From an uncultured Eubacterium sp. (GTDB taxonomy: Bacteria; Bacillota; Clostridia; Lachnospirales; Lachnospiraceae): DNA of 11,402 nt. Shown in pieces: positions 1 to 5,745 of the stretch. Below the pieces are notes generated by a model. The model ran no database searches, was not told where the DNA came from, and saw nothing but the letters and a program-made list of their open reading frames with translations. Each line of letters opens with the position of its first letter. The stretch's first letter is position 1. The stretch is taken from the NCBI GenBank assembly GCA_910584645.1, contig CAJUAU010000032.1:20601-32002 (forward strand). The letters are read 5' to 3'. The position numbers were made by a program, and so were the translations under genes.

Positions 1-162
1 TAATGAATAGGAGAGAGTTTTTCACTGTTCAGCCAATAAAGCTCGATTGCGCCTGTGGCTACATCTCGCTTTGGCTGAGAAACTAATGAATAGGAGAGAG
101 TTTTTCACTGTTCAGCCAATAAAGCTCGATTGCGCCTGCGGCTACATCTCGCTTTGGCTGAG
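1..162. repeat. 83-bp tandem direct repeat, two copies
   Basis: Positions 1-79 recur at 84-162 with a single difference (T56 versus C139), giving a period of 83 bp. Each unit contains an imperfect stem closed by AGCCAA and TTGGCT (31-36 with 71-76 in copy 1). No convincing gene lies in it; the open frame crossing it is a by-product of the repeat. It is a recent tandem duplication of the left half of the palindromic element at 101-251. With only two copies and no uniform repeat/spacer pattern, it is not a CRISPR array. Confidence 0.85.
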
Positions 163-251
163 CGCCATATACAAGGGGAGGGGACTTTCTGTTCGCAAGC
201 AAGCTTGCACAGAAAGTCCCCTCCCCTTGTGCATGGCTGAACAGTGAAAAA
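101..251. repeat. MITE/REP-like palindromic intergenic element
   Basis: The ends are a perfect 17-bp inverted repeat: 101-117 (TTTTTCACTGTTCAGCC) matches the reverse complement of 235-251. Inside, 171-192 and 209-230 form a perfect 22-bp inverted repeat; the stem extends outward through 164-168/233-237 and inward through GCAAG/CTTGC at 195-199/204-208. The result is one very long hairpin. There is no transposase and no visible target-site duplication, so the element would have to be moved in trans, or is a REP-type repeat. Its right end stops about 4 bp before the -35 box of the padR promoter. Mobility is inference. Confidence 0.6.
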
Positions 252-255
252 GTAC

Positions 256-284
256 TTGACCTGTCGTAGTAGTTGTGCTATGAT
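256..284 (+). promoter_or_regulatory. Sigma-A promoter of the padR operon
   Basis: A TTGACC -35 box (256-261) and a TATGAT -10 box (279-284) are separated by an ideal 17 bp. It drives the rightward padR/HAAS/LiaF-like operon. The -10 box lies between the arms of an inverted repeat (261-270/288-297), so a bound repressor would cover the promoter. Confidence 0.8.
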
Positions 285-319
285 GTAACTACGACAGACG
301 TACTACGATAATCGTAGTA
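261..319. promoter_or_regulatory. Tandem palindromic operators, probable PadR sites
   Basis: Two inverted repeats share the half-site CGTAGTA. The first has arms CTGTCGTAGT (261-270) and ACTACGACAG (288-297) flanking the -10 box. The second is a perfect 19-bp palindrome, TACTACGAT-A-ATCGTAGTA (301-319), in the early transcribed region. Because the first gene of the operon is a PadR repressor, autorepression through these sites is the simplest reading. A BlaI/MecI-type regulator encoded elsewhere is an alternative, since that family also binds dyads of this kind. Confidence 0.6.
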
Positions 320-374
320 GAATATAATGTTATAAGGAGAGGAGGCGTGGGCAGAAGAATATGCCTGGAAAGTT

Positions 375-695
375 ATGATAAGCAGTGATGTGATCCGAGG
401 GTATAATGATACCATTATTTTATATCTTCTGAAACAGGAGCCATCTTATGGTTATGAGATATCCAAACAGATCCGGCAGATTTCAGAAGAAAAGTATGTT
501 ATAAAGGAAACTACGCTGTATTCTGCATTTACAAGAATGGAGAAGAATGGATATATTGAGTCTTTCTTTGGCAATGAGACCGGGGGGAAGCGGAGAACAT
601 ATTACCGTATTACGGAAGAAGGACTTCAATATTATAAAGAAAAATGCGAAGAATGGGCAGTGACCAAGGAAGTAATTGATAAATTTGTGCGATGA
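375..695 (+). CDS. PadR family transcriptional regulator
   Basis: A 106-residue winged helix-turn-helix protein of the PadR family, cytoplasmic, expected to bind DNA as a dimer and repress its own operon. Family marks are the N-terminal VIRGYNDTIILYLL segment, SYGYEI (24-29), the recognition-helix region TLYSAFTRMEKNGYI (47-61) and the wing GGKRRTYYRIT (70-80). The length matches the short PadR subgroup that lacks a long C-terminal dimerisation helix. No alternative in-frame start exists nearby. A strong AGGAG/GGAGG tract at 335-345 is too far upstream for this ATG; a 5-codon mini-ORF (361-378) overlaps the start as ATGA, so translation may be coupled. PadR genes next to HAAS-domain membrane proteins are a common Firmicutes pairing. 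The ligand or signal cannot be read from sequence. Confidence 0.92.
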   Translation: MISSDVIRGYNDTIILYLLKQEPSYGYEISKQIRQISEEKYVIKETTLYSAFTRMEKNGYIESFFGNETGGKRRTYYRITEEGLQYYKEKCEEWAVTKEVIDKFVR

Positions 696-736
696 AATAA
701 GTTCTGCTAACTTATTGGGAAGTTGCTTCGCAACTT
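696..736 (+). repeat. Two consecutive hairpins between padR and the next gene
   Basis: AATAAGTT (696-703) pairs with AACTTATT (709-716) around a 5-nt loop, and AAGTTGC (720-726) pairs with GCAACTT (730-736) around a TTC loop. Neither is followed by a T tract, so they do not look like an intrinsic terminator. They may set relative expression of padR and the membrane protein through RNA processing or stability. This is inference. Confidence 0.5.
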
Positions 737-789
737 GGCATGCACAAAAAACTTGTTCAGAAATTACGATAGAATGAATGGAGGATATT

Positions 790-2517
790 ATGGAAGCGAT
801 CAGGGAATATCTCAATAATCTGTTTATGAGTCTGCCGGAGACGCCGGAAGTGCTTCGGGCGAAGGCGGAACTTCTTGAGATGATGGAAGACAAATATGAG
901 GAGCTGATACAGGAAGGCAAATCTGAAAAGGAAGCCATCGGTACGGTAATCTCGGAGTTTGGCAACCTGGAGGAACTGGCAGAGGAGCTTGGGATTGACA
1001 TTTATTTAAAGAAAGAGACAAAAGATAATAAAGCAAATGATTCGGAAATGAAAGACAAAGAATCCGGGGCGGAGCAAAAAAACAGTGAGCCTGCCGGGGC
1101 AGAGAAGACCAGGGCGGTGTATTGCTGGGGACTTGAAGAGGTGAGGGATTATGTGTCTTACGCATGGAAGCACGCAGAATATATTGCCATAGCGGTATTT
1201 CTTTGTATCTGTGCCCCCTATTTGGATTGTATCACGGATGGCGCCTGCGCGCAGGGTTACATTTCTCCTATGATCAGAAACGTAATAGGAAACAGTGGTC
1301 TTTTTGGTATGGTAGCCATAGCAGTCGCCTTGTTCTGCGGGGCTTCGGGGATGAAGAAAAGATATGGAAAACTCTCCAGATACTGTGTACTGCTTGATGA
1401 AAAGGCTGGCAGGTATGTGGGGCAGAAGCAGGCAAAAGATGCCCAGAGCAGACTGACGATGCGTATTGTGGGAATCAGTCTCTGCATATTGAGCGTCGTG
1501 CCTTCCAGTGTTAATTATTTTAATAATTTATTTTTGAAAGAGGTTTTTGACAGCAGTGTGCTGCCAATCGCGGGGGTAGGAGTTTTGTTGCTGGTTCTGT
1601 CGGCAAGTGTGGGGAACCGATATGAAGAACTGGATAAAGCGGTAAAGAATGCCGGGAAGGTACAGGGAAAAACCTTTCAGGGGGCGGTATGGGAGAGTGC
1701 ACCCAAAAAAGGAATGTCCCCAGCCGCTATATTGATCCTTGTTTTTGTGGGATTTTTAGTGGTAGGCGGGAACCTGCTGGGAAACCTGTTATTTGGAGCA
1801 AATATAAAATATGAAGAAGTAAATTCTGTCAAAGAATATGATTACATGGATATCCGGTCGTTGTCAGTGGATATGGATGCAGGAAATGTGGAGATCCGGA
1901 AAAGCCAAAACTCAGGAGATGGAAAGCTCCGTGTGGAATACAGCGGGGATTCCAGCCGCAAGCCTCAGGTTACATGTTCAGGCGGCAGGCTCCAGATCAG
2001 AGAGCCAGGAAGATTTCGGTGGTTCAACTTTGATCTCAGTTTTTTCCGCCGGGGATACTGGGAGCGGAAACTGGTTATCTGGGTGCCGGAGAATCTGAAA
2101 GATCTGGATGTTCAGATTGATTCAGATGCCGGAAGTGTCATCTGTTCCGATATTTTCATGACAAACCTGACAGCAGATGTGGATGCTGGACAGTTGAAAG
2201 TAGATGGCTGTACGGTTACTGGAGAGGCAAAGCTGGATGTGGATGCCGGCAGTGCTGATATAAATAATGTCTCTTTCGGGATCCTCAAAGGGGATGTGGA
2301 TATGGGAGATATCAACTGCCATTTATCAAGCGGGATCCTTGCCGGTTATACGATGGATCTGGATGTAGATATGGGGGACATCACTATCAATGGGGAAAAT
2401 AAAGGTGGTTCCTATAAACAGACTGCTGCTCCGGATCAGAATGGAGGCGGTCAGCCCTCCCGGATACAGCTGGAAGTGGATATGGGAAATATTGATATTG
2501 AAGCGCCCTTGCAGTAA
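790..2517 (+). CDS. HAAS/DUF1700-type membrane protein with DUF4097-like repeat domain
   Basis: A 575-residue integral membrane protein. Residues 1 to about 85 form an acidic helical prefix (MEAIREYLNN..., then SEKEAIGTVISEFGNLEELAEELG) typical of HAAS/DUF1700 proteins encoded beside PadR. A charged linker follows, then about five hydrophobic segments (roughly 131-145, 168-186, 226-241, 257-275, 311-332). The rest is a DUF4097-like beta domain with seven D-x-G strands starting near residues 360, 443, 463, 482, 502, 524 and 561, such as VDMDAGNV, LDVDAGSA and LDVDMGDI. Start choice: ATG 790 has GGAGG at 780-784; ATG 778 in the same frame has no site and itself contains the Shine-Dalgarno bases. 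It lies between padR and a LiaF-like gene, so an envelope-stress sensing or protective role is likely. No enzyme motif is visible. Confidence 0.85.
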   Translation: MEAIREYLNNLFMSLPETPEVLRAKAELLEMMEDKYEELIQEGKSEKEAIGTVISEFGNLEELAEELGIDIYLKKETKDNKANDSEMKDKESGAEQKNSEPAGAEKTRAVYCWGLEEVRDYVSYAWKHAEYIAIAVFLCICAPYLDCITDGACAQGYISPMIRNVIGNSGLFGMVAIAVALFCGASGMKKRYGKLSRYCVLLDEKAGRYVGQKQAKDAQSRLTMRIVGISLCILSVVPSSVNYFNNLFLKEVFDSSVLPIAGVGVLLLVLSASVGNRYEELDKAVKNAGKVQGKTFQGAVWESAPKKGMSPAAILILVFVGFLVVGGNLLGNLLFGANIKYEEVNSVKEYDYMDIRSLSVDMDAGNVEIRKSQNSGDGKLRVEYSGDSSRKPQVTCSGGRLQIREPGRFRWFNFDLSFFRRGYWERKLVIWVPENLKDLDVQIDSDAGSVICSDIFMTNLTADVDAGQLKVDGCTVTGEAKLDVDAGSADINNVSFGILKGDVDMGDINCHLSSGILAGYTMDLDVDMGDITINGENKGGSYKQTAAPDQNGGGQPSRIQLEVDMGNIDIEAPLQ

Positions 2518-2548
2518 AATTATATAGAATAAAGATTGGAGGATCAGA

Positions 2549-3238
2549 ATGAAAAAAGACAATGTGTTCTGGGGAGTGATACTGATACTTGCGGCGGTGT
2601 ATATCATCATAAACAGTCTCGGTTTTATGCCGGATGTAAGTGTGGTGCGTCTGGGAGTGGCTGTGATCTGCGGAGTTGTATTTTTTAAGTCACTGGCGGG
2701 ATTGGAATTTGGAGGGATGCTATTCTCCCTTGCCGTACTTCTCATCCTTTTTGATGAACAGCTGGGGATCACAGCCCTCACGCCCTGGCCGGTGCTGATG
2801 GCTGCCCTGTTAGGCAGCATCGGGCTCAATATGATATTTGGAAGCCGAAAATTAAAAAAAAGTAATCATGGTCCGGCAGAGTATAAAGAGGCAGACTTTG
2901 TATCTGGAGATGAGATCCAGATCAGCGGGATGTTCGGCGCCTATAAGAAAACGGTTTCCTCCGACGATTTTACGAAAGCCAGTGTGAACTGCAGATTTGG
3001 CGGCATGGAGATCAGTTTTGACGATGCGGTGATCCAGAGTGGCAGGGCAGTGGTACAGCTGGACATATCTTTTTCCGGCGTGGAATTTTATATTCCCCAG
3101 TCCTGGAAAGTGGAAAACCATACCGAGGGGAGATTTGGTGGATTTCACGAACATCGTTCCCACAGCAGTAATGATGGACCGACGATTGTATTTGAGGGGA
3201 ATATAACATTTTCCGGTGTGGAGATTTACCGGATCTGA
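2549..3238 (+). CDS. LiaF-like membrane protein (cell-wall stress response type)
   Basis: 229 residues. The N-terminal half holds four short hydrophobic segments (about 7-25, 30-48, 52-69, 79-97) like the LiaI/LiaF transmembrane region. The C-terminal half is a beta-rich LiaF-type domain with a recurring F-G/S-G motif: FGAYKK (129-134), FGGMEISF (150-157), FSGVEFY (175-181), FGGFHEH (196-202) and FSGVEIY (221-227). In Bacillus, LiaF restrains the LiaRS two-component system that reports cell-wall antibiotic damage. No histidine kinase or response regulator is present here, so a direct LiaRS partner cannot be claimed. A TTGGAGGA ribosome binding site precedes the ATG, and the gene lies 31 bp after the HAAS protein gene, in one operon. 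Confidence 0.85.
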   Translation: MKKDNVFWGVILILAAVYIIINSLGFMPDVSVVRLGVAVICGVVFFKSLAGLEFGGMLFSLAVLLILFDEQLGITALTPWPVLMAALLGSIGLNMIFGSRKLKKSNHGPAEYKEADFVSGDEIQISGMFGAYKKTVSSDDFTKASVNCRFGGMEISFDDAVIQSGRAVVQLDISFSGVEFYIPQSWKVENHTEGRFGGFHEHRSHSSNDGPTIVFEGNITFSGVEIYRI

Positions 3239-3243
3239 TTAGA

Positions 3244-3298
3244 TGCATAAATTTCCATCTGTTGCGTTGGATAACGGCGCAACAGGGAAATTTATGCA
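3244..3298. terminator. Long hairpin between convergent genes, probable bidirectional terminator
   Basis: TGCATAAATTTCC (3244-3256) pairs perfectly with GGAAATTTATGCA (3286-3298). An inner stem, GTTGCG (3261-3266) with CGCAAC (3278-3283), sits inside. It lies between the end of the LiaF-like gene and the end of the opposite-strand kinase-acetyltransferase gene. On the plus strand the following sequence is T-rich but not a clean T run, so termination efficiency is uncertain. Confidence 0.6.
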
Positions 3299-3309
3299 CA
3301 TGTATTGTA

Positions 3310-4422
3310 CTATTTTGTTTCTTTGACATATAATCTGTCTGTTCCATTACCATAATTAACAATATCTTTAAGATAATGATACCCATATTTTTCATACAAA
3401 CCTATATGTTCTGATGGAATATAAGTTCTGTCAAATCCATATTTTTTTGCATACTCATTTGCAAAATCAATCAGCTGTTTACTAATCCTATATCCGCGAT
3501 GATTTTCAGACACAAAGAGACTTGATATCCATGGGCATATTTCAGATATCGGATAGTAATCTGTCTTCATGATAGTAACCATTCCCACAATTTCACCGTT
3601 TACCATTGCTGCGAATGGAGTTTCCCAATCAGTAAACACCCACGACCGAAGCATTTCCAACATATGCTCTTTTACATCTTCCCAAGAAAAATTTTCAACA
3701 AAGCAGATTAACTTATCCGCCAAGTCTGTGTTTTTTTCTACTTTTTTTATCTCCAATGCATCTATATTGAAATCATTTTTTATAAACCCAAAGTGCTGCT
3801 CAACTTTTTCTACGGTTTCACGCACTGTACTTTTTGGGGTTCTTTCGATCCAAAAATAGTCACTATTCTTGATATCATTACATCTTTTCTCGTTGAGACT
3901 TTTCAGGGTTGCATTACACGTTGCTTTTGCTTTCTCAGTATCAGATGTACTCTTTATAAAGTCACTAAATCCCTGATGGTCGGGGCGGTTACAATAATCA
4001 TCAACCAAATTAGAAGGATCTTTTATTAAAAAGACTATTCGGGATGCTTCCGTGAATTTTTCAGCTTCTTCCACTGTCAAATGGCAATCACACAATACAG
4101 TTTGATTTTGTGAAAGACGAATTAAATCCAAAAGTACAAAATCTAATTGTTCTCTTGTGTTATCAATCAGCCACTTTTTGTATTCCTCTACCGTACGCCC
4201 AAAAAATTCGTCCGCATTTTCAAAAACCATGTTCATTGACGGTTGAAAAGTAGAATTTGAAATTTTCCGATGATTTGCGAACTGCTCGTCAATATCATAA
4301 ACTAATAAGTTGTGTTTTTGGGCCAACTTCCGTGAAATCGTTGTTTTTCCGCCACAAGGAGTCCCGGTTATAAAATAAACGTTTTTCAAATATTCTTTGA
4401 TTACATTATCTTGAAATATCAT
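3310..4422 (-). CDS. Fusion of P-loop kinase-like domain and GNAT acetyltransferase
   Basis: 370 residues, minus strand. Residues about 12-215 resemble a small-molecule P-loop kinase: a Walker A loop GTPCGGKTT (20-28), then YDIDEQF and LLDLIRLSQNQTVLCDC as candidate Walker B and lid regions. Residues about 225-370 form a GNAT acetyltransferase domain with a mostly preserved acetyl-CoA loop NHRGYRIS (307-314) and the terminal GLYEKYGY motif (343-350 region) seen in many GNATs. The ribosome binding site AAAGGGGA is 8 nt before the ATG. Base composition is clearly more AT-rich than both neighbours, and the gene stands alone between two plus-strand operons, which suggests acquisition. Substrates are unknown. 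The two-domain layout and its attenuator-like leader recall drug-modifying resistance enzymes, but no specific family is recognised and that function is only a hypothesis. Confidence 0.8.
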   Translation of the reverse strand: MIFQDNVIKEYLKNVYFITGTPCGGKTTISRKLAQKHNLLVYDIDEQFANHRKISNSTFQPSMNMVFENADEFFGRTVEEYKKWLIDNTREQLDFVLLDLIRLSQNQTVLCDCHLTVEEAEKFTEASRIVFLIKDPSNLVDDYCNRPDHQGFSDFIKSTSDTEKAKATCNATLKSLNEKRCNDIKNSDYFWIERTPKSTVRETVEKVEQHFGFIKNDFNIDALEIKKVEKNTDLADKLICFVENFSWEDVKEHMLEMLRSWVFTDWETPFAAMVNGEIVGMVTIMKTDYYPISEICPWISSLFVSENHRGYRISKQLIDFANEYAKKYGFDRTYIPSEHIGLYEKYGYHYLKDIVNYGNGTDRLYVKETK

Positions 4423-4448
4423 TATTAAATCCCCTTTATTAAATAATT

Positions 4449-4525
4449 TTAGTATTCTGCCCGTACATAAAACTATTTAATACAGTTCCATGTACTTAGA
4501 TATTTTTTGATCGTAAGAATACCAA
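4449..4525 (-). promoter_or_regulatory. Nested stem leader structure upstream of the kinase-GNAT gene
   Basis: Read on the minus strand, an inner 12-bp stem with two G-U pairs forms between GTACATGGAACT (4495-4484) and AGTTTTATGTAC (4474-4463), loop 9 nt. An outer 10-bp stem forms between TTGGTATTCT (4525-4516), inside a leader ORF, and AGAATACTAA (4458-4449). A ribosome on the leader ORF would open the outer stem. No T run follows, so control would act on translation or RNA stability rather than by intrinsic termination. The pairing is visible; the regulatory role is inference. Confidence 0.5.
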
Positions 4526-4528
4526 CAT
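4496..4528 (-). CDS. Candidate 10-aa leader peptide MLVFLRSKNI
   Basis: A 10-codon frame (MLVFLRSKNI, stop TAA) begins with ATG 8 nt after GGAGGAGGT (4544-4536), one of the strongest ribosome binding sites in the window. It ends 73 nt before the kinase-GNAT start codon, and its codons form one arm of the outer leader stem. Short, strongly translated leader ORFs ahead of stem structures are characteristic of erm, cat and ABC-F resistance genes. The first four residues, MLVF, are shared with the ErmB leader as I recall it, but this is too short to prove relationship. Translation has not been shown. Confidence 0.5.
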   Translation of the reverse strand: MLVFLRSKNI

Positions 4529-4680
4529 CTTTTTTACCTCCTCCAAATTGAGTCTTTTTATTTATTCTAACATATTAAGTCTAGATATTCTATCATTATT
4601 ATCTTTTTATGAAATGCCCAGTTGCTTCCACTCACTTTTTAAATAATTTTTTAAAACCCAGTAGAATTACAACATTTCCC

Positions 4681-4710
4681 TTGACTTTCCCCTGCAAACT
4701 GTGGTATCCT
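4681..4710 (+). promoter_or_regulatory. Promoter of the rpmG-secE-nusG-rplKA operon
   Basis: TTGACT (4681-4686) and TATCCT (4705-4710) are spaced 18 bp, directly upstream of rpmG. The -10 box is weaker than consensus, but no better candidate lies between the divergent leader and rpmG. Confidence 0.6.
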
Positions 4711-4726
4711 ATTCTAGCGATGAAAT

Positions 4727-4756
4727 GGAACGAAACGTTCCCTAGGTCTTTTTTTT
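4727..4756 (+). terminator. Hairpin plus T8 at the start of the rpmG transcript
   Basis: GGAACG-AAA-CGTTCC (4727-4741) is followed, after seven bases, by eight consecutive T (4749-4756). It lies only about 10 nt beyond the predicted transcription start and about 50 nt before rpmG. It may be a weak attenuator or a start-proximal stability hairpin. The gap between stem and T run is longer than in a classical intrinsic terminator. Confidence 0.35.
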
Positions 4757-4804
4757 ATGCCTAAATTTTAATCCGAATAAAACAAAAATCACGGAGGTGA
4801 CGTA

Positions 4805-4954
4805 ATGCGTACTAAAATTACTTTGGAATGTACAGAATGCAAACAGCGCAACTACAACATGACCAAAGACAAGAAGAACCATCCGGACAGAATGGAAACA
4901 AAAAAATATTGTAGATTTTGTAAAACACACACATTGCACAAAGAGACGAAATAA
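4805..4954 (+). CDS. rpmG: 50S ribosomal protein L33
   Basis: 49 residues, the normal L33 length: MRTKITLECTECKQRNY at the N-terminus. Zinc-binding cysteine pairs C9-x2-C12 and C36-x2-C39 are intact, so this is the zinc-containing (C+) form rather than the zinc-free paralogue induced in zinc limitation. The ribosome binding site GGAGGTGA (4793-4800) precedes the ATG. It is the first gene of the secE-nusG-rplKA operon, its usual location in Firmicutes. L33 binds the large subunit near the E site. Confidence 0.95.
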   Translation: MRTKITLECTECKQRNYNMTKDKKNHPDRMETKKYCRFCKTHTLHKETK

Positions 4955-4991
4955 TTGTTTCGTGTGATGTTATGGAAAGGATGTGTGTCGC

Positions 4992-5192
4992 ATGAGCGAA
5001 GCAGAAAAGACTTCGAAAAAGGGCAGCTTCTTCAAACATGTCAAAGCAGAGTTTAAGAGATGTACATGGCCCAAAAGAGATGAACTTATTCGTCAGTCTT
5101 CATTAGTGATCGTAGTTTCAGTAGTTCTCGGAGGTGTGATCGCAGGGATCGACTGGCTGATTCGTATGGGGATGCAGGTCATTGGACTTTGA
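4992..5192 (+). CDS. secE: Preprotein translocase subunit SecE
   Basis: 66 residues, the short single-span SecE of Gram-positive bacteria. An amphipathic cytoplasmic helix contains the conserved FKRCTWPKRDEL segment, followed by one transmembrane helix (about residues 38-60). It clamps the SecY channel of the plasma-membrane translocon. ATG 4992 is chosen because AAAGGA (4976-4981) is 10 nt upstream; the in-frame GTG at 4983 is too close to that site. The gene follows rpmG by 37 bp and is 16 bp from nusG, the classical order. Confidence 0.95.
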   Translation: MSEAEKTSKKGSFFKHVKAEFKRCTWPKRDELIRQSSLVIVVSVVLGGVIAGIDWLIRMGMQVIGL

Positions 5193-5208
5193 TTAAATGG
5201 AGGGTGCT

Positions 5209-5727
5209 ATGACGGAAGAGGCAAAATGGTATGTAGTGCATACTTATTCCGGTTACGAGAATAAGGTAAAGGTTGATATTGAGAAAACGATTGAGAATCG
5301 GAATCTCCAGGATCAGATCCTGGAGGTTATGGTACCGATGCAGACGGTCGTAGAGGAGAAGAACGGTGAGAAGAAACAGGTTCAGAAGAAAATGTTTCCC
5401 GCATACGTTCTGCTCAATATGATCATGAATGACGAGACCTGGTATGTAGTCCGCAACACAAGAGGTGTGACAGGATTTGTCGGTCCGGGATCCAAACCGG
5501 TACCGCTGACGGAAGAAGAGATCGCCAATATGGGATTTCTGGCACAGGCAGAGGAGGCACCATACAGCATTGGGGACCATGTTGTGGTTACCAAAGGTGT
5601 ATGGCAGGATACCCACGGTGTCGTTCAGGAGGTACACCCGGCAAAACAGATGGTCGTTATCGAGATCGATATGTTTGGCCGTGGAACACCGGTAGAAATC
5701 GATTTCTCAGAATTAGAAAAGCTATAA
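5209..5727 (+). CDS. nusG: Transcription elongation and termination factor NusG
   Basis: 172 residues. An NGN domain (about 5-105) starts AKWYVVHTYSGYENKV and includes the FPAYVLL (63-69) and FVGPGSKPVPL segments. A C-terminal KOW domain (118-172) includes GDHVVVTKGVWQDTHGVV. NusG binds RNA polymerase and modulates pausing and termination, and its KOW domain can contact ribosomal protein S10 or Rho. ATG 5209 is preferred over ATG 5197 because GGAGGG (5199-5204) lies at the right distance before it and the resulting MTEEAKWYVV start fits the family. The coding sequence contains a perfect 21-bp palindrome at 5305-5325. Confidence 0.96.
   Translation: MTEEAKWYVVHTYSGYENKVKVDIEKTIENRNLQDQILEVMVPMQTVVEEKNGEKKQVQKKMFPAYVLLNMIMNDETWYVVRNTRGVTGFVGPGSKPVPLTEEEIANMGFLAQAEEAPYSIGDHVVVTKGVWQDTHGVVQEVHPAKQMVVIEIDMFGRGTPVEIDFSELEKL
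5305..5325. repeat. Perfect palindrome inside nusG
   Basis: CTCCAGGATC (5305-5314) and GATCCTGGAG (5316-5325) are exact inverted repeats around a single A, in the NGN-coding part. In RNA this gives a stem of about 8-9 bp with a small loop. No function is assigned. Confidence 0.6.
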
Positions 5728-5745
5728 AACAGGAGGAAACTTGAA

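Noticed and set aside
1..166. Tandem repeats as a CRISPR array
   Set aside because: Only two 83-bp units, adjacent, without uniform short repeats and variable spacers, and no cas genes.
164..237. Long hairpin as an intrinsic terminator of an upstream gene
   Set aside because: No T tract follows, and it is part of a larger inverted-repeat element.
47..247. A 66-codon open frame across the left repeats
   Set aside because: It is composed of the tandem repeat and hairpin sequence, has no ribosome binding site and no protein-like composition.
483..1001. Minus-strand frame of 172 codons opposite padR and the HAAS gene
   Set aside because: It is antisense to two well-supported genes and shows no family features.
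3310..4422. Identity with the bifunctional AAC(6')-APH(2'') aminoglycoside enzyme
   Set aside because: Domain order and type differ: the kinase part is a P-loop domain at the N-terminus, not an APH-fold kinase at the C-terminus.
4983..4991. GTG 4983 as the secE start
   Set aside because: The ribosome binding bases would be adjacent to the start; ATG 4992 has proper spacing.
5179..5637. Minus-strand frame opposite nusG
   Set aside because: A shadow of nusG codon usage; similar antisense frames oppose rplK, rplA and rplL.
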